Notes under the pieces: generated by a model
Seen by the model: the letters and a program-made list of their open reading frames with translations, nothing else
Database searches by the model: none
Told to the model about the DNA's origin: nothing
Translations under genes and position numbers: made by a program
Part shown: one piece after another, positions 42,901 through 63,065 of the stretch
Layout: each line of letters opens with the position of its first letter
Numbering within the stretch: the stretch's first letter is position 1
From: Gymnorhina tibicen
Taxonomy: Eukaryota; Chordata; Aves; Passeriformes; Artamidae
Direction of reading: 5' to 3'
Assembly (NCBI GenBank): GCA_013399875.1
Contig: VXAZ01009370.1
Coordinates: 1,515,421-1,579,420, forward strand
Length of the DNA stretch: 64,000 nt

Positions 42901-45530
42901 TATCCCACTGAAAACACTGTGGACATATTTTTTTTGCTTAGATTTACTGGGACATCTTACCTCAGTGCTCCACCAGTCCCCCGTGTGCCAAGCCCCGTTA
43001 CTCAGCAGTAAATTATAGACTGTGCATTTCATGCCAGCTCTTCCCTCAGTAATGTCTGCTGCTTTTCTGCACCACTGATACATGGTAAACTGTGTGAAAT
43101 AAGGAACTGAGGAGCTAAAGTGCCTCTCTGATTAAAAGACAAAGCCACAGGACTGCGCTTCTTGGTATGCAGGAAATTAGAGTGAAGAAGTGGCTTGATT
43201 AAAATCAGACACTGAAGATGGTTCTTTCCTAATATACTGTGGTAATGTAAAAAAAAAAAAGTTAGCTGCTGCAATAACCAGCTTTTAAACAAAAAATAAA
43301 CACCAGCATGTCTTTGTTCCCAAAGACTAATTAGCAAGATTCTATAAGCACCTAGAAGGCAGCTAATCAAGCAGAAACAATTCTGTACTGTAAAATGTGA
43401 CTGCAGACTCAGGTCTCCCTTCAAACAGTGATAAGGGGCAGGTACAGGCAGCACCTGTGGCCATTTGTGTCGGTGTAAGACCAGAACAAAAATAGATATT
43501 GAGCATCCTGTTATCATCTGCCAAAAACAGCCCAACAAATGAGCTGAGGAAAAATGCAAGGCTGGAAGGCTGTGCAGAAAACCCCGGTGACAGAGATCGT
43601 GGGGTTGGCATTTCTGTGAGCTGCAGAACAAAGTCTTCTCTGTCAGGAGCTGAAGATGCCATGGGGAAGTCAGGAGAGAGGGATTTTGGGGATAATTCAC
43701 CAGCAGTGGTGGATGGCAGCTTCCCAGTGCTGGGAAGTGGGATGGAGCTGAACCCCATGGACACTTTGATATCCAGCAAAACAGCCCTGGTTTGTTGGAG
43801 GAAGGTCTGGTCCCTCCCACCACTGGGACTCACATTGTCCAGTCCTGGCTTAGAGCAGATCCTGCCCTGCTCCAGGATGGGATAATCCGGGGCAGCTCGG
43901 TTTGGGACAGCACAACAGAGCTGCTGCCCAGAGAGGGAAGGAGGTTTGTTTTCCCCTTCCTGGCTGCTGGCACAGTGGAATCTGCTGTCACAGATCCCTG
44001 CAGATCCTAATCCAAATGGACAACCTTTGAGCTACCTGGACCTGCAGACTTTGACTCTGGGGTCATTCCATAAACATGTTTGCAGAATGCGAGAACAAAT
44101 TGCTCCTGAGCTGGATGGGATTGATCAGTATTCCAACCAGCAGCTGCTGAGCTGTGGCAAGGGGAAATGCAGAGCACAGTGGTGGACAGACTGGATTTCA
44201 CTGCTGTCCAGGGCCATCGGTCAGCCTCAGTCCTGATCCAGCTCCCCTTGAAGTCACCACAAATTTTCCAATCTGCATAAATGAGATTTGGACCAGAGGC
44301 ACTGCTGAGTCCTGAAACACAATTTGCACTGAAATACTGAAGAAGTCTGATCTGATGAACAGGATTAGTTATAAAAGAGAAAAACAGTTCATGCATAATA
44401 TACCAAAAGTTAAAGAGCTAAAATACTACACAGCATCCTCCACTGTCCTTATTTAGGACCACATTCAGCTCTCATGCACTTTAAATATCAAAGGATATAA
44501 TTCATCCAGTTAACTCCAGATTTATTCCTGATATAAGTACAATCAACTGTGCCTATCAATCTCATTCAGGTAAACATTTCAGCAGGGATTTGGTTGGCAA
44601 GGATTTGAATGCCCTTAAAAAGCCCCAAATCTCATAGATGAGGTCCATAGAATATCTGATTACTGATTATTCCTTCCAGCAGCAAAGAGAGCACTTCTTC
44701 TCCGTGATATAACGAGAGCATTCCTTGCAATTTTAAAATACTCCTACACAAACCGAATGCTGGGATTACCAGTTTCAACCTCTCCAACCAGTTTATTCAA
44801 CCTTAGGTCTCCAGTGACCCACCTTGCACAGAACCAGTGACTGGCACAGTAACACTGCTTGAGCTGAGGGACAAACCTCACTGCTTGGGCTGTACTTTGA
44901 CCGGCGACTGCTCACTAGGGTTTCACACAGCACATTCCAGAGTGCCAAAGTGCTAATCCTGGAAGGCTCCTAGCAGAGCAGCTACTGGATGCACATCTCA
45001 CTTCTCTAGCTGCTCAGAGAAAAAACACTGCAATTTGATTTAATTGCTATGTTGACTTATAACAGTATGTTTATACTGGATGCCTGCCAGCTCACATGCA
45101 ACAGGTTGGCAAAACGTATTTCCTCAAAACAGCATGAGATGCAATGTAATAAGGAAAGCAGTCTTTCGGCAGCCTCCATGCTGGAGTTCATTTCAACTCC
45201 TCTGACTTGGAAGCAGTGCTACCAGTGCAGAAGGATTACACCACCCTAATTGATATGATAATCAAGCCTGGAGGCTGCGCTTCCCAGGTACAACAGCCAC
45301 AACTTCAGAAAGGGAGTATAACTGTAGGAAATTTAAAGTGATTAACAGTTGTTTCCATTATGGGGATTGTTTGGACTGTTTAATATCCCTATCAAAAGAT
45401 GCATTATTTATTGAACAGTCCTAAAAGCAAATCAAAGAGAAACTTGAAGAACATTGCTAATCCTTTGTCACTCTAAGTATGACATCTAGAAGCCAGCGAA
45501 AAGCTGCGTTTTGCCAATTGAAACAAAAAC

Positions 45531-45690
45531 CACAGAATCATATAATCATTTAAGTGGGGAAAGACCCCTAAGATCATTGAGTCCAACCACTAACACAGCA
45601 CTGCCAAGCCCAGCTCCCAACTCAACACCCAGCACACGGTGTTGACCACTAAACCACATCCCCAGGTGTCACATCCACATCCCTGAGGGC
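45531..45690 (-). mobile_element. CR1 LINE fragment
   Basis: CACAGAATCATATAATCAT followed by a GGAAAGACCCCTAAGATCAT stretch and GAGTCCAACCA is the reverse complement of the CR1 3' end. It continues into the characteristic portion ending near CACTAAACCACATCCCC. Confidence 0.88.
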
Positions 45691-48600
45691 CAGTATCAGC
45701 TTTCCTATGACCTTGGCTGCTTGACTTCAGCCCAGCTAACAGCACCTGTGTCTTTGAGCCACGAGGTAGCTACAGGAACATTACAGGAACCAAAAGGCAG
45801 GTGTGCTTGTTTCATTCCTGTAGAGAAGCCCCAGATTGTGACTACCAGCCAGTTTTGTGGCTGGCACTGGGATGGGTCAGGGCTCTGAAGGCTGCAGGAA
45901 CGTGGAGATGCTCCCACGGCAGCATTATTTCCACAGCAGCAAGTTTCAGGAGGGATAGCGACGGCCAAAGTTCCAAATAACATGGTCAGCAGTGTTTGAT
46001 CAGTTAATGAATGCCCACGATCCAAGGAGAATGGATTTCACAACCCCAAAAGCCTCTTCTGGCCTGGTATCACCCTGATACTAATTGGCTGTACTTTAAT
46101 AAAGACTTTAACTGCAAACTTCATCTACTGGAAGAAAGAGTCATGTGGCTCTTGCTAATCCTGTACTGTGACTTGTAAAATTAGAAGAAAAGAAAGAAGA
46201 TGTTAAAAATATCAAGTAAAATCTAAAGATGGAACAGAACTGGCTTTTATCTGTTCAGTCAAAAGCTGAGTTCACTAGATACAGTAGTATTTCTTTGAAT
46301 GGAACAAATAAGCCTCAGAGATGTTATAATGAATACCCCTTGCACACGTTTGTACAATGCAGCCTATAAAAATGGGAGTGAGCGATGTCGTTCCTAAACA
46401 CAGACCACAGGACGCTTTTCTCACAACTCCAGTAACAAGGTGTCATTTTCTATCTGATCCTATTTGACTTTTCCATAAGGAACTGTAAAAACCTCTCTCA
46501 AAATCCTGGCACCCAGTGTGTGCAATAGGAATCCTAACGCTGGCTCTGCTGGAGCAGAATTTCCCTCTTCAAGAATAAAGCCTTGGGAGGAAAAAAATAG
46601 CGTGTTGGTTTTGTGGCTGAGCCAGCTATTTAACTCCACGGGCCAGCAGAAACAAAGGGAAACCAAATAAAACTACAAAGCTGCAAGTGTTCCTTTTGGA
46701 CAAATGAGCCAAAACTCTTTTGACATTTATGGCTCTACCCACCCCTACTTGATAAGTCATACAGAAAGCTGCAATTGCAGATATCAGCAATCATGTAAAT
46801 AAATTTTATTATGCTGTATGTACAATGCTAGTACAGTTAGAGACACTAATCATGGGAGGAGGGGAGGTTGCTATTTTTTTCCTGTCCCATATGGTAATAA
46901 TTTTGTATGATTGAACTGTTTTGAGCTAAATAAAAGTGCACATTAACTGTAAGATACATTGCAAATACATTAAATTTTCCCTGGAGTTTTAGCAAATACG
47001 TGCTTTTTCTATCATGCATTTGGAATTAGTAAAGGAATCTACACTGGGCCATAGGATTTATAAATAGATTTGGCTTCCTCTGCAATACTTTATGGGCAAT
47101 TATTTCAGAAATGAAGATGCGGAGCCACGAATAAATAAAATAATTGCAGCTGATCAGGCTTTATTTATTGCTATCATATTTCCCTGACTGCTACACTTCC
47201 CTCCTCTCATTTGCTCCACTAGCTGATTCAATGACCAGATGAAGAGCTGTCAGTTAATGTCAAACACAGAGCACAAAAGATGCCAAAGGCTGATTGTCGT
47301 TTTCCCATTTCCAAATTCTGCCTGGGCCTTTCTGGAGCTGGCTTGGTCCCTGGATAAATTCAGCTTGGAACTGGGAGGCTGGGAAAGGGCAGAGCCAGTC
47401 AGATGAGCTGTGCAGTGTGCTCAGCAGTTTTCCAGGGAGCACATTTTGCTGTGGCTGCCCTGCAGAAGTCACTGCCAAAGGTCTGGAGAGCTCCCCTCCT
47501 GCGAGCTGTGTCAGGGAAGGGCTGGCACGGTCTCCCCTATCTGCTGCAACCCCACTCAAACAGGTATCAATTCACTTTGGAAGACACTGAGTACAGCTGT
47601 GTGTAGCAAAAACAGCTTTCCAGGCAATTCCAGTGAATCAAATCCAAGCAGAGACTGGGCCTCACATCTACATAATACCCTCTGTGTACCTCACACCATG
47701 CAGCTTTCAGCACTCGAGATCTCAGACAGGATGGGAAACTCTGGATTATCAATATTCCTCGGGATCAGGCTTGAAATCCTACACTCAGCTCCATCTAATA
47801 GCCATGTTACCTGGGGTTCAGGAAGGAGGTTGCTTCTCTGAAGAGGCTTATCAACTCATGAGGGAAAGAAAGTGTAATTTCTGCTGCTTTGAAAAGCCAC
47901 GGAGCTGGTAACACAGAAACAAGTGAAACGCATAGGATGCACCAGGTGGAGACAACCTCACTGCCCACCAAGGGCTTCCTCCAATGAGCTCATCTCAGAA
48001 GTAGCCACCGGGATGACATTTTACGGCTCTCAAATTAAACTCTTTAGAAAAAAATTGTCTGCCAGTCCTGATGAGCAGAAATGTCTCTGAGCTACCTACA
48101 GCCTCCTGTCCTGGGAAGGAACATCCAGCTTTGTGAAGTCTGGATAAAAAGAGTACCATGTAAAAAAGAAGAAGCACCAAAAACAGTCTAGGACCTGAAG
48201 AAGATCCCACAAGCAGAAGATTTGAAGCCTGTTTTTTATTTTTATTTTTAAAATTTATTCTAAGCTGCTTATTTCTGCATAAAGAATTGTTGCTGCAGAC
48301 CTCTCCAAGAACTTCATCAGCCACAGTCCATAAGGTGGAGAAAGAGGCCAGTGGGACCAGATGCCAAAGGAGCTAGGAAGATTTATGCTAGCCGAGCATC
48401 TGGCTCCCTGCTCCCTGTTACCAGAGTGAAGACAAATGCTTGCAAACACCCTTATTCCAAATCAGGAATGTGTTCAGCCACACTCAGCTCAACTGCAGCA
48501 GTGCTGCTCCTGGGAAGGTGTGCTGCCTGGAAAAGCAGCTGCTGAACGCTTCTTCCAGGGGTTTGTGCAGTGCAAAGAGCAGTGAGCAAGCAGGGTGTTG

Positions 48601-50358
48601 CTGCCCCTCAAATCAAGCCGAGGGAATGATTAAGACATCTTCATTCTCTGTTATTGTTCTAGCGGGTGGTAGTAATTGCTTCTACACAGGAACGTGGCTA
48701 CACCTCTATTGTCATCCATCATCTGGCTGAGGCTGTGCATTGTGCAGTATTTTGATTTGACCTCATTAGCATTCCCAGAACTACAATGTCATACCAATGA
48801 TAAAGACTGAGATTATCTGCATCTGAGGAAACGGAGAAGGAGCGAATCACACACTGCGTGAAAAGACAAAAGCACAACCAGGACTCTGCCAAACACTCAA
48901 AGGCTGCCTGAATCCCCCTGGTTCTTGATGTTGCACGTGGGACAAGCCGTGATTAGGAATTGTGCCCATATGCATCAAACCTGCAGATAAAGGGGAAGGG
49001 CTCGTGCACCGGTGATCTGAACACTCAGGGAGAGCGCAGGGAGAGGAAGGGCAGGTGCTGGAGTAGATGCTCTCTGGTACCACCTTCCCTCTGAGTTGCC
49101 AGTATTGTCTGTGCTTCCTCCAACCTCTCCCAGGCAGCCAGTGATCCACTAGAAATGTGGAGAAATTTGTGTGCAATTTGGGAAATGACACAGAGGCATT
49201 TGGCCTTTGCACAAATGCCTTGTGCGCTCTGGAAGTTCACAGGATTTTCCAGGGTAGAGGCACATAGGGAGGGTTCCTGCTCGAACTTGGGTTAAAGGAA
49301 GGTCAGACCAATTTTTTGACCCTTCTGGCAGTCAAATAAACCAAGTCAAATCTGTACTTGTCTGAAGTCAACCTACAGCAAAATCTGTAGTGAAACAGGG
49401 AATCTCTCAAGACTCCAGCCAGCAGCTTCCCCCTGAGCTGTGCTCCCCACTGCAGCGCTAACACAGTGCCAACACATATTCCAAACCACTCATTCTCAGC
49501 TACTTCAGCCTTCTATGGACCATCTTAGAGGGAATTAACTGAACTTCCCTACAGTGGGAACAAAAGAAGCAAATGAATTTGTTATTCCAGTGGTACCCTT
49601 GACACAGATACTGAGTAGCTCCATTAAACATTTTGCAGCCCCGAGTGTCTTTGCTAAACCCTCTACAATGAGCACAGAGTTATTTTCCTTCTTTCAACAC
49701 AAACACACAGGTCAGGATTCGAGAGTCTGTTTTGTATCCGAATAACTTGTCTCACTCATCTCAATGGGATCCAGGCAGGCACAAATTAAGGCTGCATAAT
49801 CCTAGTCCTTCCCTTTCTCTCCAGAGTCATTACCTTGCAGTACCACTCTTGGATAAACTCATTTTCACAGACTCAGCACAGCCCCAGCCAAATGACTAAT
49901 ACAACTCTTTATAACAAACAACAATAAATCAACTGATTAAATTCTGATTTATCAGACAAATACTCTTTAGCTCTTCCCAAAGCTGTTCTGAATCATCTCT
50001 CTCGTCTGGCCATGTTCCAGAGGAGCACTGACACTAGATAAAGCTCAGACCTGTGGAATAAGTTTACATAAGACAGAAATGCTGAAAACATCCTGTATTT
50101 ATGATGGGAGATTTCACAGGGATCAGAGTGAATAGCATTCCTGAGAAGACTGTAATGTGTCTGAAGCCTCCTCAGCATCTCTTCCAAGGTCCAGTCTAGC
50201 AGGACAAGGTATCAACAGACCCTGAAACTCCAGGCTTAGCAGCAAGGCTCAGGAACCAGACACATTAACCTTGGGAGATCCTACAGCAAACTTTTAACAG
50301 CTTAGAAAATGGCTACTCCACCACAATTCCACTTTAAATCACAGACTTTTTTGACTTA

Positions 50359-59130
<8,772 letters not shown>

Positions 59131-59306
59131 CAACACTGGTTATCTTTTGGGAGACAAGGTCTTGTAGTAAAGCCTCAATTGCAGGATTATGTCTGGAATA
59201 CAACTCGTACCGATTAATGCCAATGTGGAATTTTAACCAGTTTGGGTAGGAGTCTATGGAGGTTTCTCCAGTTGGCAAAAATTCTTCATGATGATCTTCA
59301 TTTTGC
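59131..59306 (-). CDS. FAM20C: FAM20C exon 2
   Basis: Acceptor AG is at 59308-59307 and donor GTATGT begins at 59130. The exon is 176 nt and encodes about residues 118-176. It contains the invariant family stretch [20 protein letters not shown] followed by [10 protein letters not shown] and ends at I-T-S-V. It enters with one base completing a codon and leaves after the first base of the alanine codon finished by exon 3. The first nine residues (Q-N-E-D-H-H-E-E-F) differ from mammals; the rest is nearly identical. This is the start of the folded kinase domain. Confidence 0.96.
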
Positions 59307-60973
59307 CTACCACCAAAAAAAAAAAAAGAACAATACAACAACAACCCAAAGTTGAGGAGAAAGAAATAACGTTACAGTTCGTAACACGCGTCAAGAAACA
59401 GGGCTTCAAACTGTGACAACTTGGGAAGGCAAAGCACTACAGAAGGGACAGAGGCCCCAGGTTCCTCCCTGCACCAGGAGCCTTCTCCCACCTGGGGCTA
59501 ACAGGGAGATGGATTCTCACTTCCCCTCATCCTGCCTGACTTAACGCCCATGAAAGTCAGGAGCAGAACTCAAGAGTGGCATCATAGCGCTGGCAGAGGC
59601 CCTTCTATGGCAGAAACACAGAGCTCAGGCTTTACCTTGTGTTTAGGCTGTGTTACATTGCACACAGCTTTTACAGGTCTGACTCGAACAACAGCATCAT
59701 CCTGAACCTTTGTTTCACAGGGACGTGGGGCAGGAAACCGAGAGCGCAGCAGAACCTGACTTGTGGTGCCCAATGCTCCCACTCCCTCCTCCTTCTCAAA
59801 CAGAGAGAATGAGAGAAACTGCATCACTCTGAACTGGTTGCTAGAGAAGAACTGGCTGGCTTTGCCCCTTCCTGAGCAGTAGGATACTACTACAGCAAAG
59901 AATTGTTAAAATGGTTATTACCTTCCAAATTTCACTTTAGTTCTGTGAACTTTGGCTGCAGCCACTAAGGAAAATATGTACAACAGGCAGCTGCATTGTG
60001 GATATCAGTGCTGATTTCACGCTTCACCTACTGAACAGAGTAACCCTTATTTTTGATTCAGAGTTCTCTGTGTTTACAGTCATCTCCAGATGTTCAGGCA
60101 TTTGTGACTTTTTTTTTTTTTTTTTCTCTCAGAAAAACCAAAACTTTTCCAGGTTATTTCCCTTCACAGTCACTTAGGATTATTAGATGGAAGGGGCCTG
60201 GACAATTCACATGCTCATGGGGCGGAAATCAGAATTATTTATCCTCTCTTTCTAAAGGTTTAGATCATGCTGGCTGCTCTGCAGCTTGACAGAGCTTTTG
60301 CACGGTACAATGCAGCTGTTTAAACATTACAATGTCAGTGTGTTTGGAAGAGGGTGCTGTTGTATTAGACAACCCTTTTGATTTTTCAGTCATTGAATTT
60401 CTCAGCATTTCTTAGGAGCCAACAGGGCATACAATTCACAGAGGCAACTGACTGCTTTGAAGGCTGGAGAGCAGCGGAGGTGCAGGGCACTGGGAATTAA
60501 TTGAGGATGAAAAATGTAGCACAGATCAGATCCTGAAAGCGGAAATACCTGCCAGGATGAATGCCTTTGCGGTACTAGACCTCGCTTTTGAGAAAAGTTA
60601 ATGTGTTACTGCCTGGCCTCACTGCTCAGCCCCTTCCCCTCTGGGTGGGAGACAGGGGAGGTGCTGGAGAGGAAGGCTCGCTGTGAGCTCACCCTCTTCC
60701 TCACACCGTTCTTCTGGCAGCATCTTCCTCGGCTGCAGCTGGAGATGGGGCACACCGACCCCTTGGCCCCAGCGCTCCAGCCTTCCCGTGCTCCTGTGTT
60801 TATTCTGTATTTCACGGCGTTTATTTTCCGAAGGAACACGACCGGCCGAGCCTGTGAACCGTTCCTCTTTTTCCCCAGTGACCCCGAGTCGCTCCGTTCA
60901 ACCCTCTGCCCGCTTCCACCCAGCCACGACACCCTAAAGCCCGCGTTACCCTCCGGAGGGCAGCGTTACCCAC
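59307..60973 (-). other. FAM20C intron 1
   Basis: A 1667-bp intron from GTGGGT to a GGTGGTAG acceptor. On the plus strand it contains a long T-run at about 60110-60126. GC content rises sharply toward exon 1. Confidence 0.75.
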
Positions 60974-61470
60974 CGGCCCCGCGTGTCCCCNCCACCGTCC
61001 CCGCGTGCCCCCCCCCGGGCCCCTCCTCCCCCCTCGGGCTGCTCGGCCGCCCGCGGGTTGAACCTGATGTCGCTGTTGACATTGAAGAGGAGGTCGCCGT
61101 CGGCCAGCGGGGGCAGGGCGGCGCGGTACAGCGGGTGCTCGAAGAGCGCGGCCAGCGGGGCGGCGTTGCTGGCGGGGGGCGGNGGCGGGCAGGAGCAGCC
61201 CGGGCGGCCCTCGGGGCCCCGGCGCTCCAGGCGCGGCAGCAGGTCGATCATGATGTGCATGGTGCAGGCGACGAGGAACACCATGAGGATCAGCACCCGG
61301 AACTTGCGGACCAGGAGCATTTTCATGGCCGGGGCTGCTGATGAATTACCGGGGGAGGGGGAGGGAGGGGAGGCGGCGGACAGAGCCCGGGCGGGCGCGG
61401 GGCTGCCGGGCCCCCCCCGGGGCTCCGGCGTGCTCCTCTCGGGTCGGGAAGCGAGCGATCAAGTCAATAA
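60950..61470. promoter_or_regulatory. CpG island over FAM20C exon 1
   Basis: A dense cluster of CpG dinucleotides with very high GC spans the start codon and exon 1, against AT-rich surroundings. It includes long C/G homopolymer runs and two single N bases. This is typical of a vertebrate 5' gene end. Confidence 0.8.
60974..61326 (-). CDS. FAM20C: FAM20C exon 1 (start codon, membrane anchor, N-terminal region)
   Basis: The start ATG is at 61326-61324, with G at -3. The first residues, [17 protein letters not shown], match the vertebrate FAM20C N-terminus almost residue for residue and form a type II signal anchor. The family block R-L-E-R-R-G then G-C-S-C follows at about 32-46, then residues 61-89 match the human stretch from the F-E-H-P-L-Y motif to F-N-V-N-S-D and A-A-E. 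Two single N bases (61183, codon 48; 60991, codon 112) lie in it. The human protein has about 85 more residues between the C-S-C motif and F-E-H-P-L-Y, exactly where the first N lies. The 3' end is set by a GTGGGT donor at 60973, the only nearby GT that gives the phase (two bases of a codon) required by exon 2. The last roughly 28 codons are glycine/arginine-rich and not conserved, so the end is less certain than the start. Confidence 0.88.
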
Positions 61471-61594
61471 AGTTACCTCCATAGGCGCCGAGAAATAAAC
61501 AGGCTAAACCCGATAGGTCCTCATGTCTCAGTATCATCAAGAACTTGGGAGGGGGAGGGAAAATAAAAAATAAAAGGGAAAAAAAGAATTTCAA
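61346..61594 (-). other. Upstream ORF (82 codons) in the presumed 5' leader
   Basis: An ATG-started frame ends with TAA at 61348-61346, 19 nt before the FAM20C start codon, in a different frame. Its middle part (M-I-L-R-H-E-D-L-S-G-L-A, then [11 protein letters not shown]) is not low complexity. If transcription begins beyond 61594 it would act as a uORF reducing initiation at the main ATG. I recognise no protein family. Confidence 0.35.
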
Positions 61595-62324
61595 AAAAAA
61601 TTTTAAAAGGAGCTGCGGACTGAGCCCTTAAAATCAACAGGAAAACAGTGCCAGCGGCATGGCAATATAGAAAGCCATCTGTTCACGATTTCTCCCTCTT
61701 TTTAATACAGGGATCACAACAAACAGGGAAAACTGGCTCTTGGAGAGAAACCGGCATCAGACACAGGCGCTGATTAAATAAAATTTAAAAAAAAATACGG
61801 GGAGGAGGAGGGGGGAAAGAAAAATATTAAGAAAACCTGTGAGGAAAGGCGACAGAAGAAAAAAAATCATCCATAATATTTGGCTGTGCTGGAAACGCTG
61901 ACTCCCTTCCCTTGGATTTGAGCAGTGATGCAGCAGAAGCGCTCTCCGCTCGCTCTCGCTCCCTCTCTTCTCTCAGACTCTTTAAGAACATTGGCTGGAA
62001 AATCATTTTCTTAGAGCGGTTCCAGTTTCTTCATCCATCGCGTCCAGTGCTTGCGAGAGATTAGTATGTTCAACTGAGATCGAGTCTGGGTGGCTGCTGT
62101 ATCCGAGCTGGGCTTGTGCTTTGGCTTGGGTTGGTTTTTTTTGGCTGCAAAACTGTCTGATGGCACAACTGCAACATAAAGGTTAAATATGGCACAGGAA
62201 AAAAAAAAAAAAAAGAGGGGGGAGAAGGAAGGATTAGAGGAAAGAAAGTAATATAAATCAGTAGAGGTTCTTTTTAGCGAAGAGGTCTTTGATCTCTGCT
62301 GGATCTTACAGATCTTTCTTTAGG

Positions 62325-62385
62325 AGAGAGAGATAGAAAGGAAGAGAGAAGGGGGGAGAGAAGGGAAAAGGGGGGAGAGATCTTT
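62325..62385 (+). repeat. GA-rich purine tract upstream of FAM20C
   Basis: About 60 bp almost entirely of G and A on the plus strand (CT-rich in gene sense), within the inferred promoter region. Confidence 0.75.
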
Positions 62386-62754
62386 GGCAGGTGCAGAGTG
62401 AAAACCTCTTTCAGCTACACTGAATTCTGGAGACTGGTTGGACTAGTAGCTCTGCAGCTCCAGCTTTCAGTGGGTGTGTTAAATATTATGAGCGAGCCAT
62501 GATTCCTGCCTTCCTCACGTCATAGTTAGGAGATTGGCTAAATAAACGCTACAGTGATAGTAACAGGAAAACCTCAACCAAAAGCGGGTTTTTTTCCCTC
62601 CTCTCCTCCCTCCTTCCCACCCCCTCCCTCTTTTCATTCTACTGCAGCTCCAACTGGGGCAAGGAGAGGGCGTCTGTTCCACAAAGGTTTGGGAAAAAAA
62701 ATATAAAGGGGAAAAAAAAAAAAATAAGCGGTAGAGGCGAGAGGAATCTGCACT

Positions 62755-63065
62755 GACAGCATTGAGAAGCAGGAGCGCGGTGTGTGCCCGGGCTGGGATC
62801 AGCGATTGCGCTCTGTCACTGGCCGGGCTGGCGAGTGGCGCATTGCCCGCTCCCCTCGCCCCCGGCCCGGCAAGGTCAGCCCGGGGAGCCGCGGGCTCCG
62901 CTTCCCCCGGGGAACAGCCTTTCTGTCTAATCCCAGATCCCGCGGGCTGTGATAATCCGGGGGCGTGCTGCCCGCCCTCCTGGCTGCCTTCCCCGCGCGG
63001 CCGGCTCCGTGTCCAGGTGGCCCAGTGGGCTAACGGGAGCGGTGGCCCTGGGGCTAGCACAGCCC
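62755..63065. promoter_or_regulatory. Second CpG-rich block upstream of FAM20C
   Basis: A GC- and CpG-rich segment about 1.4 kb upstream of the start codon, separated from the exon 1 island by AT- and purine-rich sequence. It could mark the real transcription start, an alternative first exon or a divergent promoter. Open frames cross it on both strands but look incidental. Confidence 0.5.

Larger units (their letters stand above)
61327..62540 (-). promoter_or_regulatory. FAM20C: Inferred FAM20C 5' leader and proximal promoter
   Basis: No transcription start can be read directly. Two CCAAT boxes in gene orientation (ATTGG on plus at 61990-61994 and 62533-62537), a GA/CT-rich tract at about 61938-61977 and purine runs at 62200-62230 and 62325-62385 fit a TATA-less CpG promoter. 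The 5' UTR probably occupies the part nearest the ATG. Confidence 0.45.

Noticed and set aside
43029..43823. 264-codon minus-strand ORF in intron 3
   Set aside because: The longest chance frame in the intron, but its composition is irregular, it overlaps a second unrelated frame of 156 codons, and it shows no family motif, splice context or known resemblance.
60601..61341. 246-codon plus-strand ORF over exon 1
   Set aside because: It is the antisense shadow of the GC-rich FAM20C exon 1 and runs through two N bases.
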